This document shows positions 25,330 through 34,392 of a DNA stretch of 64,000 bases, in pieces (the stretch's first letter is position 1; every line of letters starts with the position of its first letter). Origin of the DNA: JAPOXK01 sp965220315 (GTDB lineage Bacteria; Chloroflexota; Dehalococcoidia; Bin125); the NCBI GenBank assembly GCA_965220315.1, contig CBDCPP010000001.1, positions 1,240,001 to 1,304,000 on the forward strand, given 5' to 3'. The notes under the pieces are model-generated. The model searched no databases. It was given only the letters and a program-made list of their open reading frames with translations, and was not told the DNA's origin. The position numbers and the translations under genes were made by a program.

Positions 25330-26567
25330 TCCGACGATTCTTCGTCCCTTTCCTCGATCACCACCACCACTTCTTCGGGTTGTAACGTCACAGTCACGCC
25401 GGGAATCGCATCGAATTCTACCGGCAGCGGATAAAGGCCCGGCGTTAAATCAGTTAAATCGACGATTGCGTTGCCTCTTCCTTCCACGATTTCGGCGATC
25501 GTCGCAGCCCGTCCTTCGAGCGTCAGACCAACCAGGAGCGGCCGTACATCCGCAACCAAGCCTTCGCCTAGCCCCATCACCTCCACCGGCAGCAGGAAGG
25601 CTGTCTCGGTGTAAATCGGTTCGATCGCTACCCGAACAGAGACGGTCGTCTCGGCCTCAAGCGCCAGCCCGCCAGGGAGCACAAACCCCACGTCGGTACT
25701 GAAATCCGCCTCGCGCGCGGCGACAGAGATCGGCACTGTCATCACTGTTTCGACATCCCCCAGTGCATCGAGCGTCCCAACGACGACCACGTTAAGGGGC
25801 TCAACGTCCACGCCAGCCACCCGAAAACCGGTGCGCGGCCGCCCGGTCAATTGTGGCTCGACCGCCACCGAACTTCGGAACGTCACCTGCTCCACGGGCA
25901 CCCGTACATCGACCGTCGCCGGAATAATCTGCACACCACTGACGGTGGCACCGGTGGCTGTGCGGGCTTGGAGGATCGCAGTCACTTCGATCGCAACAGT
26001 CGCCCCTCCAAGATCAACCGCTGCCACCACGACATCCACAAGGTCCACAAGCTGTCGGATCCCACTCACCATCACAGTTGTTACCGACGGCTCCGGCTCT
26101 CCTACCTCGAATCCCAATGGCGGCGGGTTAGCGGGCACCACGGTCACCGGTAGTGAGCGCTGCTCCAGCGGCTCCAGGATCACCTCCACGGATTCCGGCG
26201 TGACCGAGCGGACCCGCACTCCATCCGCCAAGGACTGCACCCGCACCGGTACGTTGTGCGATCCAACCTCGAATCCTGCCAAGTCAACGGTCGCGACGAA
26301 GTCATCCGCGATCACCGCCTGCACACTCGACTCACTTCCCGCGATATTGATGGAGGCAGTGGGCAGCCGGTTAGCCGGTGCGAGGCCGTTCGGCGTGTTG
26401 ACAGCCTCGACTGCCAACCCGAATCCCAGCCGCTCCTCTACTGTCTCCAGCTCAGAGTCAGTCACCAAAAACCAGATCACAAGCGCAAGAATGACGGAGA
26501 CCGTGGCGAGGACGACGTTGCTCGCCAGGCTCCGTCCGCGCCGACGCGATCGTCGCCAGCCCCGCAG
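25326..26567 (-). CDS. cdaR: CdaR/YbbR-domain regulator of diadenylate cyclase
   Basis: Extracytoplasmic regulator of the c-di-AMP cyclase CdaA. About 380 residues form repeated YbbR domains, each starting with strands such as VPVRVQSLADGVRVRSVTPE and VDVRVPVEQ. The first canonical start, a GTG at 26480, falls in the middle of the single N-terminal transmembrane helix. The frame continues upstream as LRGWRRSRRRGRS, then LASNVVLATVSVILALVIWF: the expected basic-then-TM start. No ATG, GTG or TTG exists there. A CTG at 26567-26565 (or ATA at 26570) lies 6-9 bases after GGAGG (26581-26577), overlapping the end of cdaA. The coordinates given assume the CTG start. Confidence 0.85.
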   Translation of the reverse strand: MRGWRRSRRRGRSLASNVVLATVSVILALVIWFLVTDSELETVEERLGFGLAVEAVNTPNGLAPANRLPTASINIAGSESSVQAVIADDFVATVDLAGFEVGSHNVPVRVQSLADGVRVRSVTPESVEVILEPLEQRSLPVTVVPANPPPLGFEVGEPEPSVTTVMVSGIRQLVDLVDVVVAAVDLGGATVAIEVTAILQARTATGATVSGVQIIPATVDVRVPVEQVTFRSSVAVEPQLTGRPRTGFRVAGVDVEPLNVVVVGTLDALGDVETVMTVPISVAAREADFSTDVGFVLPGGLALEAETTVSVRVAIEPIYTETAFLLPVEVMGLGEGLVADVRPLLVGLTLEGRAATIAEIVEGRGNAIVDLTDLTPGLYPLPVEFDAIPGVTVTLQPEEVVVVIEERDEESSE

Positions 26568-26571
26568 TATT

Positions 26572-27402
26572 TCAGGCCTCCGTCCGCGACGTACGTAGCC
26601 GGAATTCGCGCCAGGCGCCGTTTGTTAATGTGCCAAGCAGCGTGCGCAACCGCTGCTCGTTGAGCCGCTGCACAAGCCGCCCCCTCATCGCGACCGAGAT
26701 CACGCCCGACTCCTCTGACACAACTACCACGATGGCGTCGGTCTGTTCGCTGATCCCTAGAGCCGCCCGGTGTCGAAGCCCTACGTGCACGCCACGGACC
26801 GTCCGCTGCGGCGATACGGGCAGCGTGCAGGCGGCCGCAACTACCCGCTCTGGCCGCAGCAGTACTGCCCCATCGTGCAGGGGTGAATTCGGGTAGAAGA
26901 TCCCTTCCAATAACGCAGACGTCGGTAGCGCATCGACATGCGTCCCTGTATCGGCGATCTCCTGTAGGCCCGTCTCCCGTTCGATCACCATCAGCGCCCC
27001 TGTACGCTGCGCCGAAAGCTCACCAGCTGCCGCGCTCACAGCATCGATCAACTGGTCGTAGCCGTCCCGTCTCACACCGACGAGTGAGCGCACCCCTGCC
27101 CTCCCCACACGTTCCATTGCGCGGCGGAACTCTGGTTGGAACACGATCAGCACGAACAGGGCCAACACAGCGAGAGCGTTATTGACCAGCCAGCTGAGCA
27201 CTGCGAGGTCGAAAACACGGCTCACGAACACAATCACCACCACCACGATGCCGATGCCGCGCACCACTGGCATAGCGCTTGTACCACGGACCAAGCGCAG
27301 CAGCGCAAAGATCACGAACGCCAGGATCGCAATCTCCAACACCGCCAGCCAGCCGAAGCCGGAAAACGCGTCAGTGATGGCGCCGAATAGGTCGTCGCTC
27401 AT
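26572..27402 (-). CDS. cdaA: Diadenylate cyclase CdaA (DacA)
   Basis: Membrane-bound DisA_N-domain enzyme making c-di-AMP from two ATP, 276 residues. Three N-terminal hydrophobic segments are followed by the DAC domain with the catalytic DGA in YPNSPLHDGAVLL and the RHR motif in GLRHRAALGISEQTDAIVVVVSEE. The C-terminal tail is short. It is followed immediately by cdaR, the standard cdaA-cdaR order, and the cdaR ribosome binding site lies within its last codons. Confidence 0.95.
   Translation of the reverse strand: MSDDLFGAITDAFSGFGWLAVLEIAILAFVIFALLRLVRGTSAMPVVRGIGIVVVVIVFVSRVFDLAVLSWLVNNALAVLALFVLIVFQPEFRRAMERVGRAGVRSLVGVRRDGYDQLIDAVSAAAGELSAQRTGALMVIERETGLQEIADTGTHVDALPTSALLEGIFYPNSPLHDGAVLLRPERVVAAACTLPVSPQRTVRGVHVGLRHRAALGISEQTDAIVVVVSEESGVISVAMRGRLVQRLNEQRLRTLLGTLTNGAWREFRLRTSRTEA
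26577..26581 (-). promoter_or_regulatory. Shine-Dalgarno site for a non-AUG cdaR start
   Basis: GGAGG within the last codons of cdaA. It is spaced 6 bases from an in-frame ATA and 9 bases from an in-frame CTG, the only start-like codons that would include the cdaR membrane anchor. Confidence 0.5.
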
Positions 27403-27545
27403 GGGCGCTCCGCGAGTCCGGCCGACGCTTCACTTATCGCGCGCACCTGTCGCCGCATTAGGGGACGCCCCGGTCGCTGGCAGTGATATCCTCGCTCATG
27501 CGGTCCACTCATGGGGCCCGCATCGCCCATGTACAGCCGTCAATC

Positions 27546-28466
27546 CTAACGCAGAAAGTGCCACAACACCGCTTGCTGGGCGTGCAACCGGTTCTGAGCC
27601 TGCGCGAACACAACCGACTGCTCGCTCTCAATCACCGCGTCTGTGATCTCCTCACCGCGATGGGCGGGTAGGTCATGCATCACGATCGCTCCGGGACGCG
27701 CAAGCGCCAGCAGTTCTTGTGAGATCTGATAGCCGGAGAATGCGCGCCGACGCGCATCGGCCTCGTCCTCCTGTCCCATGCTGGTCCAGACATCCGTGTA
27801 GACGACATCGGCCCCAGCAACCGCTTCCCGAGGGTCTTCCAGAAACCGGATGCTGCCGCCCGACGCTTCCCCACGACTCGCCGCCGCCGCTGCGCTGGCC
27901 TCGTCCAACGCGAACTCAGGCGGAGATGCCAGCCGCACATGCATCCCCACGGAAGCTGCCCCAAGCGCCAGCGAGCGCACCACGTTGTTGCTATCTCCCA
28001 CATACGCAAGTGTGTGCCCTTGTGTCCGCCCCAGCTGCTCCCGAATGGTGAGTAGATCCGCGAGCGCCTGGCAGGGATGCTCCCAGTTGGATAACGCGTT
28101 GATCACCGGCACGCCGGACCAATCCGCAAGCTCTGCCAGTACTTCCTGGCTGAAGGTGCGGCACGCGATGACGTCGCAATAACCGCCGAGTACGCGTGCC
28201 ACGTCTTTGACGGGTTCACGCTTGCCCAGCCCTACCTCCGCTGGAGACAGATAGAGCGCTGTACCCCCCAACCGCTGCATGGCTAGCTCGAAAGAGACCC
28301 GTGTCCGCAATGAAGGTTTCTCAAACAGCAGTGCCAGGGATCGCCCGGCGCACACTCGCCGATGCGGACCATCCGGATCGGTCTTCTGAGCCTGCGCCCT
28401 ATCCAACAACAGCTCGATATCGGCAGGCGGTAGATCGGCGATCGCCAGCAACGAACGGGGCCACAT
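27546..28466 (-). CDS. argF: Ornithine carbamoyltransferase with altered HCLP motif
   Basis: Aspartate/ornithine carbamoyltransferase superfamily, 306 residues. The carbamoyl-phosphate motif is FEKPSLRTRVSFELAM and HPCQALADLLT follows; the OTC-type signatures VGDSNNVVRSLALGA and DVWTSMGQEDE (SMG loop) identify ornithine rather than aspartate transcarbamylase. The ornithine-binding motif HCLPAHRGEE reads HDLPAHRGEE, with Asp (GAC) replacing the usual Cys. I chose the ATG at 28466 (MWPRSLLAIADL), though the frame is open further upstream. It is divergent from comEA. Confidence 0.88.
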   Translation of the reverse strand: MWPRSLLAIADLPPADIELLLDRAQAQKTDPDGPHRRVCAGRSLALLFEKPSLRTRVSFELAMQRLGGTALYLSPAEVGLGKREPVKDVARVLGGYCDVIACRTFSQEVLAELADWSGVPVINALSNWEHPCQALADLLTIREQLGRTQGHTLAYVGDSNNVVRSLALGAASVGMHVRLASPPEFALDEASAAAAASRGEASGGSIRFLEDPREAVAGADVVYTDVWTSMGQEDEADARRRAFSGYQISQELLALARPGAIVMHDLPAHRGEEITDAVIESEQSVVFAQAQNRLHAQQAVLWHFLR

Positions 28467-28588
28467 CGGCACCAACCTCCGCGAAGGGCGTTTACTATAG
28501 CAGTCGATAGCAGTCAGCCGCGGCACGCCCGACGCGATGCGATAGCGCCGGGCGAGAGCGCGAGGCCAACGATGGGGGCGCTCACTTC

Positions 28589-29134
28589 TTGCGCGCACTC
28601 CTACAACAACCCGTCTGGTGGCCTGCCACCATCTTGTTCCTGCTGCTGGTCTCTGGATTGGCCGTTCTCGCCGCCGATCTCGGGAGCACGCCGCAGCCGC
28701 TACTTCGTCTCTTGCCAGAGGACCGCACTATCCGTGTCCGCGTGGAGGGTGAGGTCGCGCGGCCCGGTGAGTATGAACTCAGCGCCGCAGCGACCTTGGG
28801 AGACGCCGTCCTGGCCGCGGGTGGACCACTCAACTCCGCCCGCGGCGATATCGACCCCAAACTACAGCTCTTTGATGGCGCCCACGTCTTTCTCGCCGCC
28901 GAAGCAGACGGTGTCCCTTCTGCTCCACAGCGCATTGCATATCGTGTCGACCTAAACCGAGCCTCCTTTGCCGAGCTCATAGCGCTACCGAGCATCGGTG
29001 CAACCCGCGCCAAAGCTCTCATTGACGCACGCCGTGACGAGCCCTTCGTGTCGCTGCAAGATGTCGTGGAGCGTGGGCTGCTGCCCCGAAGCGCCGCCGA
29101 GACACTCCAGCCGTTGGCGGGCGTATCCCCGTGA
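28589..29134 (+). CDS. comEA: ComEA-type DNA-uptake protein (SLBB + helix-hairpin-helix)
   Basis: 181-residue competence DNA receptor. An N-terminal hydrophobic anchor (TILFLLLVSGLAVLAADLG) is followed by an SLBB domain (IRVRVEGEVARPGEYELS, LGDAVLAAGGPLNSA) and a C-terminal helix-hairpin-helix pair: RVDLNRASFAELIALPSIGATRAKALIDAR, which binds duplex DNA. The start is a TTG; no ATG or GTG exists in frame upstream. The stop overlaps the GTG of comEC, as expected for a comEA-comEC operon. Confidence 0.9.
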   Translation: MRALLQQPVWWPATILFLLLVSGLAVLAADLGSTPQPLLRLLPEDRTIRVRVEGEVARPGEYELSAAATLGDAVLAAGGPLNSARGDIDPKLQLFDGAHVFLAAEADGVPSAPQRIAYRVDLNRASFAELIALPSIGATRAKALIDARRDEPFVSLQDVVERGLLPRSAAETLQPLAGVSP

Positions 29135-31563
29135 TCACCCGTGGCCTTAGCCTGTATCCGGCTCGCTACCTTCTCGCGCTACCGTTGTTGGCGATTTGCC
29201 TCGCCTTCGTCGCAGGTGTCGCCACCGCAACCGGCTTCGACAGCGGTGGTATTGAACTCGCGGCTCTCGCGGTCGTTGCCGTGGCCAGCAGTCCCTTGGC
29301 TTGGCGGCGCGAGCGGATGGCGCTCGTCTTGGCGATTCTCATACCGCTGGCCTTCACGGCCGGTCTCTCCCGCGCTGACGACGGACCGCCCACCTTCGGA
29401 AGCATCTCGTCCATCTCCGGTGAGTACGTTGAAGTTACGGGCGTCATCGTCGCGGATGTCGAGCGGCGCGGAGCAGACCAGCGCCTCCGCCTCAATGTTG
29501 AGACGCTGACGGTCGGTCCCGAACAGATCGAGACAGACGGGACGGTGCTCATCCGTGCACCACTCGGCCCCGCGTTCTCCTACGGCGACCGGCTACACCT
29601 GACCACTACGCTGCGCCCATCGTCGACCGCTCCTCCGATGCTGCGAGACCTCTTGTCCGACCGCGGCATTAGTGCGACGGGTACCGCATCCAGCGTCACA
29701 GTCCTCGCACACGGCCAAGGCAATCCTCTGCGTGCCGCTCTCGGCGAGGCCCGGCTGGACATTGACCGCGCGATTGTACATGCGCTTGATGAGCCACTGG
29801 CCGGACTTGCCCAAGGCATCGCGACAGGGCGACGCGCTACGTTGGAGCCGGAACTCCGCGCGGACCTCGACGACACCAGTCTTTCTCACCTTGTCGTCAT
29901 CTCGGGCAGCAATGTCATCATCTTGGCAATGCTGCTCGTCGCCGCGCTCGCCTGGGCGACCGGCCGCAGATGGGCAGTCGTCATCACCATCGCTATGGTG
30001 GGTGCATACGCTGTGTTCGTCGGCGCGGATGCCCCCGTTATCCGCGCCGCAATCATGACCTCGCTTTTTCTGGGCGCCAGCGTCTCGGGTCAACGCAGCA
30101 GCGCTGTACCCGCGGTAACTTTCGCCGCCGCGATCATGCTGGCAATCACACCAACACTGATCAGTGATCTCTCCTTCCAACTCTCCTTCGCCGCCACATC
30201 GGCACTAGCCCTCCTGGCGACGCCCCTACGCGAACGCATCACGGCGCAACTCGGTACCGGACCGGAGTCACACAGGTGGAGCGCGACTCTGATCCGAGTA
30301 TTGATCGAAACCATCGTAATCACCGTCATCGCAACGGCCGCCACGCTGCCGCTCATCGCCCTCTACTTCGAACGCATCTCCCTCGTTGCAGTGCCCGCCA
30401 ACCTTCTAGTCGCACCAACCTTCCCTCTCCTCTTCCTCGGCAGTCTCATCACCGGCATCGCCGGCACTATCTCCGGCACGCTCGGCAGCAGCGTCGGTTG
30501 GATGATCGCCTGGCTACCACTCTCTTGGTTCGTCGAAGTCGGGCAGGGACTCGCCGATCTGCCGTTCGCCGCGGTCCGTATCGAGGGATTCGATCTCTGG
30601 CACGCCTTCGTGCTCTACGGGATCCTGATCGCGCTTATCGCTCGGATCTGCCGCCGTCGACCGAACCAAGCAAAGCAAGGGTGGATCCTGCCGTCCGTGG
30701 AATTACCGGTCCCCTGGCTTATTGCGGGCGTCCTGATTGCAATCAACATATTCGTTTGGTCCACGGTCATCCAAAAAGACGATGATGATCTCCTCGTCCA
30801 CGCTCTCGACATCGGCCAGGGAGACGCAACTCTTATCCGCGATCCGAGTGGAGTCACCGTACTCATCGACGGAGGACCCAACGAGCGAGCCATCATCCAA
30901 CGCCTCGCCGATGTACTGCCCTTTAGCGAACGCTCGATCGAAGCGATCGTGGCGACTCATCCCCAAGCAGACCATATCAACGGCCTCTTCGGCGTGATGG
31001 ATCGCTATCGCGTCGACGCCCTCTACGTCTCTCCCGCGCAGGAACTCACGGAACCGGGGCGCCGGCTGGTCGCAGCGGCGGCTGAGCGCGGAGTGGCCGT
31101 CGAACCGCTCTGGGCCGGAATGCAGCTTCGCCTTTCGGACGAAACCACCCTCGACGTACTCGCGCCCCTATCCGAAATTGCCGACAGCGCGACGAGCGAG
31201 ATCAACAACACGAGTCTCGTCTTAAGGATCGTGCACGGCGATGTCCGCTTCCTCTTCACCGGCGATATCGAGGCGTCAGCGGAGCTGCGCCTGGCGAGCG
31301 CGCCCGGTGACCTTACCGCCACAGTGCTCAAAGTCCCGCATCATGGCAGTGACAGCTCCACCACTGACCTGCTGCTTCGCCGGGTGCAACCGGCTATCGC
31401 AGTCATCAGCGTCGGATCGAACAACTCCTTTGGCCACCCGGATACGAGTGTTCTCCAACGCCTCACAGGCATAACCGTACTCCGCACCGACGAGCGCGGC
31501 ACGATCACGTTCCGCTCAGATGCCGCTACCTTGCGCGTCAGCGGCGACCGCGCACCGCCCTAG
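29131..31563 (+). CDS. comEC: ComEC/Rec2 DNA-uptake channel protein
   Basis: 810-residue inner-membrane channel for transformation. Order: N-terminal membrane segments, DUF4131/OB-like region (EYVEVTGVIVADVER), the Competence domain beginning AGLAQGIATGRR and SHLVVISGSNVIILAMLL, about ten helices, and a C-terminal metallo-beta-lactamase-like domain (ALDIGQGDATLIRDPSG, ATHPQADHINGL, FTGDIEA, KVPHHGSDSS). The metal ligand pattern is complete (HPQADH, PHHGSD), so the nuclease-like domain may be active. It starts with GTG overlapping the comEA stop. Confidence 0.95.
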   Translation: MITRGLSLYPARYLLALPLLAICLAFVAGVATATGFDSGGIELAALAVVAVASSPLAWRRERMALVLAILIPLAFTAGLSRADDGPPTFGSISSISGEYVEVTGVIVADVERRGADQRLRLNVETLTVGPEQIETDGTVLIRAPLGPAFSYGDRLHLTTTLRPSSTAPPMLRDLLSDRGISATGTASSVTVLAHGQGNPLRAALGEARLDIDRAIVHALDEPLAGLAQGIATGRRATLEPELRADLDDTSLSHLVVISGSNVIILAMLLVAALAWATGRRWAVVITIAMVGAYAVFVGADAPVIRAAIMTSLFLGASVSGQRSSAVPAVTFAAAIMLAITPTLISDLSFQLSFAATSALALLATPLRERITAQLGTGPESHRWSATLIRVLIETIVITVIATAATLPLIALYFERISLVAVPANLLVAPTFPLLFLGSLITGIAGTISGTLGSSVGWMIAWLPLSWFVEVGQGLADLPFAAVRIEGFDLWHAFVLYGILIALIARICRRRPNQAKQGWILPSVELPVPWLIAGVLIAINIFVWSTVIQKDDDDLLVHALDIGQGDATLIRDPSGVTVLIDGGPNERAIIQRLADVLPFSERSIEAIVATHPQADHINGLFGVMDRYRVDALYVSPAQELTEPGRRLVAAAAERGVAVEPLWAGMQLRLSDETTLDVLAPLSEIADSATSEINNTSLVLRIVHGDVRFLFTGDIEASAELRLASAPGDLTATVLKVPHHGSDSSTTDLLLRRVQPAIAVISVGSNNSFGHPDTSVLQRLTGITVLRTDERGTITFRSDAATLRVSGDRAPP

Positions 31564-31615
31564 TCGCGCCGCCACCGTACAAGACGCCGAAGTCAGGCCC
31601 AGCTAGACTCCCGCT

Positions 31616-32341
31616 ATGCCCCGACCCGATAGTCGGCAGCCGCGAGACATGCGTCCCCTCACGATCGAAACCGGCGTCCAGGTGCATGCCGAGGGCTCGG
31701 CGATGATCGCCCTCGGCCTGACACGCGTACTCTGCGCCGTCTCGATCGAGGAGCGCGTGCCGCCCTTCCTGCGCGGCAGTGGTGCGGGCTGGATCACCGC
31801 CGAGTACGGCATGCTTCCGCGCAGCACGAACACGCGCTCCCCGCGCGAGACCGGCCGCATCGGCGGCCGCACCCATGAGATCCAGCGCTTGATCGGCCGC
31901 AGTCTGCGCGCCGTCGCCAACCTCGACCTACTAGGCGAGCGGACTTTCACCGTCGACTGCGATGTCATCCAAGCCGACGGCGGCACCCGCACGGCCGCCA
32001 TCACCGGAGGCTATATCGCACTGGCGCTTGCGATGCAGCGCCTCGTAACGGACGGCCTCTACGCCGCTGTTCCCCTCACCGACGCCGTCGCAGCTACCAG
32101 CGTGGGGCTGGTCGCTGGCGAAGTGCGCCTCGATCTCGCTTACGAGGAAGACTCACGGGCCGATGTCGATTTCAATATCGTCAAGACCAAGTCTGGAGCC
32201 TACGTCGAGATCCAAGGCACCGCGGAAGGCCAAACCTTCTCACGCGACGCCATGAATGCAATCCTTGATGCCGCCGATGAGGGTCTCGGCACTCTCTTCC
32301 AAGCCCAAGTGGATACGCTCGCTGCGGCGGGCGGCGCTTAG
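31616..32341 (+). CDS. rph: Ribonuclease PH
   Basis: Phosphorolytic 3'-exoribonuclease that trims tRNA 3' ends, 241 residues, full length. Conserved: MRPLTIETGVQVHAEGSAMI, ERVPPFLRGSGAGWITAEYGMLPRST, REIQRLIGRSLR-type segment (HEIQRLIGRSLRAVANL), FTVDCDVIQADGGTRTAAITG and ADVDFNIVKTKSGAYVEIQGTAEG (each quoted in part). It lies 52 bases after comEC and ends 17 bases from the convergent HIT gene. Confidence 0.96.
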   Translation: MPRPDSRQPRDMRPLTIETGVQVHAEGSAMIALGLTRVLCAVSIEERVPPFLRGSGAGWITAEYGMLPRSTNTRSPRETGRIGGRTHEIQRLIGRSLRAVANLDLLGERTFTVDCDVIQADGGTRTAAITGGYIALALAMQRLVTDGLYAAVPLTDAVAATSVGLVAGEVRLDLAYEEDSRADVDFNIVKTKSGAYVEIQGTAEGQTFSRDAMNAILDAADEGLGTLFQAQVDTLAAAGGA

Positions 32342-32358
32342 AGAACTCCGCGCCCAGC

Positions 32359-33021
32359 TCAGGCGTACTCGCCCAGGAACGTACCGCCCAGCAGGTGTAC
32401 ATGCGCTTTCTCGCCGCCCTGTTGCGTTGCCGCCCCAGGGAAGTTCGAGAGCAAGCGAAAGCCTTTCTCGCTGAGATCCCAACCCACATCCACCACGTCC
32501 GCCCCGAACGCACGGATATCCTGCCAGAACTCGGCTTGGCACTGCTCCGGGCCCGTCGGCACGGACAGCACCGTGACCGGTGCCTCCGGGATCACAGGGC
32601 GCGCATCATAAAAGATAGCGTGGTCAGTCCGCGACAGCTCGTGATCGCCAGCAGCGCGCACGATATCGACGATCGAATGACCGGTCTGACCTCGAACCTC
32701 CAGCTGGGCTTCCGTCCGGTCCAAGATGTGGATGTGGCCGTGGGATTGGCTTTGCATCGCCAGCGCGCCGAAGTTGGACAGCAAACGAAAGCCATCTGGG
32801 GCATGCTCTTGACCCATCGCCAGCGCAGCCCGTCCCACCGGACCTAGATCGGACCAAAGTTCGCTCTGGGTTCGATGCGTCCTGGGCACCGCCAGCATCA
32901 TGACGGGCGTCCAGTTGAGGACGTTATCGAAAACGACCACATCGGCATCCTGATAACGGATTTGGGCGGGCTCCCGCCCTTCCACGATCGCACAGAACAC
33001 GCAGCGGGAGTGAGTTGTCAT
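32359..33021 (-). CDS. Tandem double HIT-domain protein
   Basis: 220-residue protein with two HIT-like units. Unit 1 starts RCVFCAIVEGREP and ends in the histidine triad SHGHIHILD near residue 119. Unit 2 spans about 135-220 and ends EKAHVHLLGGTFLG. Both units carry the same GFRLLSNF motif before the triad, so they arose by duplication. HIT enzymes hydrolyse or transfer nucleotides on phosphoramidate or dinucleoside substrates. Having both triads in one chain would mimic the usual homodimer. Both HxHxH-type motifs look largely intact, though the second has only two histidines. Confidence 0.78.
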   Translation of the reverse strand: MTTHSRCVFCAIVEGREPAQIRYQDADVVVFDNVLNWTPVMMLAVPRTHRTQSELWSDLGPVGRAALAMGQEHAPDGFRLLSNFGALAMQSQSHGHIHILDRTEAQLEVRGQTGHSIVDIVRAAGDHELSRTDHAIFYDARPVIPEAPVTVLSVPTGPEQCQAEFWQDIRAFGADVVDVGWDLSEKGFRLLSNFPGAATQQGGEKAHVHLLGGTFLGEYA

Positions 33022-33048
33022 CGCTCATCCGGAATACCAGGCAAAGCA

Positions 33049-33070
33049 AAGGCCCGCACGTACGGGCCTT
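33049..33070. other. Perfect hairpin in the HIT/DUF1015 divergent gap
   Basis: AAGGCCCG and CGGGCCTT form a perfect 8-bp stem around a 6-base loop. It lies between two divergent genes (starts at 33021 minus and 33101 plus), so it is in the 5' leader of one or both rather than behind a gene. The T-run after it is weak on either strand. Confidence 0.55.
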
Positions 33071-33100
33071 GTCAGTCTACGACGCTCTATCATGTGAGCG

Positions 33101-34384
33101 ATGGTCGACCTCCAGCCCTTTGCCGGCCTGCGCTACAACCTCGCCCAGGTCGGCGACTGGGGATCAGTCCTGGCACCGCCCTACGACGTCATCGACGACG
33201 CTCAGCGGCGTGATCTGATTACACGTAGTCCCCATCAGATCACGCATATCGAAACCGCAAGTACGGATGCGGAGATCGCAAAGGCAGCGGAGACGTTGCG
33301 CGCCTGGCGCGCCGCCCGCGTACTCGAACGAGAGCAGCGTCCAGCCTACTACTTGCTCGAGCAGCGCTTCGATCACGAGGGCCGCGAGCGCTCGCGCCTC
33401 TGTCTCTTCACGCGCGCGCGCATCGTGCCTTGGACAGCGGGCGCAGTCCTACCTCACGAGTGGACCATGGCTAGCCCCAAAAAGACCCGCACGGCGCTAA
33501 GGCGCGCCACACGTGCCGATCTCTCGCCGCTTCTCGTAATCGCACCAGATAGTGATCGCCAGCTCGGATCACTCCTTGATCAAGCGCTACAGGAGGAACC
33601 CGTCGTAATGGGCTCCGACCCCAATGGCGACCACCACCGGCTGCGTGTCATCGACCAACCGGACGCCGTGGAGGCGCTGCGTGCCGTCCTCGCACGCGAG
33701 CCCGTTTATATGGCCGACGGACATCACCGCTACGAGTCCGCCCTCGCCGACCGCGACCGCGCCGCCGCTGAGGCCGCTGACTGGACCGGCGAGGAGCCGG
33801 AGAACTTCGTCCTAATGGGGTTAGTGCGCGCAGGCGACCCAGGTCTCATCGTTGGCCCCAACCATCGCCTGCTTCACGTTGAGGGACCAAGCGATGCCTT
33901 GAGCGAGACGCGCGCGCGCTTCGAGGTGCGCGACATCGGGCCGCTGAGCGACGGCCCGAGCCGCTTACTGCGTGCGATGACCGAGGTTGCGCCCCACAGA
34001 ATCGCGTTCGGAGCGGTCGGGCTCGACCCGGGCCGCTGCCTCCTACTCATTGCCACCGACGCAACACTCACCCTACTGCCCGAATCCCTCCCCACATCTT
34101 GGAACCAGCTGGATGTCGCAGTGCTCCATTCCGTTCTGCTCGAGCCGCTCTTTGGTATCGACGACCGGGTACTCCGTTCGGGGTGTGCCGTGACCTACGC
34201 GCACGAAGCAGAGCCAGCCTTCGCAGCCGTACAAGACGGCGATGCGCGTTGTGCTTTCCTGCTCAATCCGCCGCCGCTGGAGCAGATCTTCGCGACAGCG
34301 CGCAGCGGCGACCGTATGCCGCAGAAGAGCACTTACTTCAAGCCCAAGCTTCCAACCGGCGCGGTGCTCTACGCGTTTGACTGA
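33101..34384 (+). CDS. DUF1015 family protein (possible serine-metabolism kinase)
   Basis: 427-residue DUF1015 (COG4198) protein. Typical pieces are FAGLRYNLAQVGDWGSVLAP, PPYDVIDDAQRRDLITRSPH, RPAYYLLEQRF and the VYMADGHHRYESALADRDR motif near residue 203, followed by NFVLMGLVRAGDPGL. Members are often encoded beside serine-pathway genes; a kinase role related to serine has been suggested for related proteins, but I cannot demonstrate it here. It converges on serA with 8 bases between stops. Confidence 0.8.
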   Translation: MVDLQPFAGLRYNLAQVGDWGSVLAPPYDVIDDAQRRDLITRSPHQITHIETASTDAEIAKAAETLRAWRAARVLEREQRPAYYLLEQRFDHEGRERSRLCLFTRARIVPWTAGAVLPHEWTMASPKKTRTALRRATRADLSPLLVIAPDSDRQLGSLLDQALQEEPVVMGSDPNGDHHRLRVIDQPDAVEALRAVLAREPVYMADGHHRYESALADRDRAAAEAADWTGEEPENFVLMGLVRAGDPGLIVGPNHRLLHVEGPSDALSETRARFEVRDIGPLSDGPSRLLRAMTEVAPHRIAFGAVGLDPGRCLLLIATDATLTLLPESLPTSWNQLDVAVLHSVLLEPLFGIDDRVLRSGCAVTYAHEAEPAFAAVQDGDARCAFLLNPPPLEQIFATARSGDRMPQKSTYFKPKLPTGAVLYAFD

Positions 34385-34392
34385 CGCGCGCC

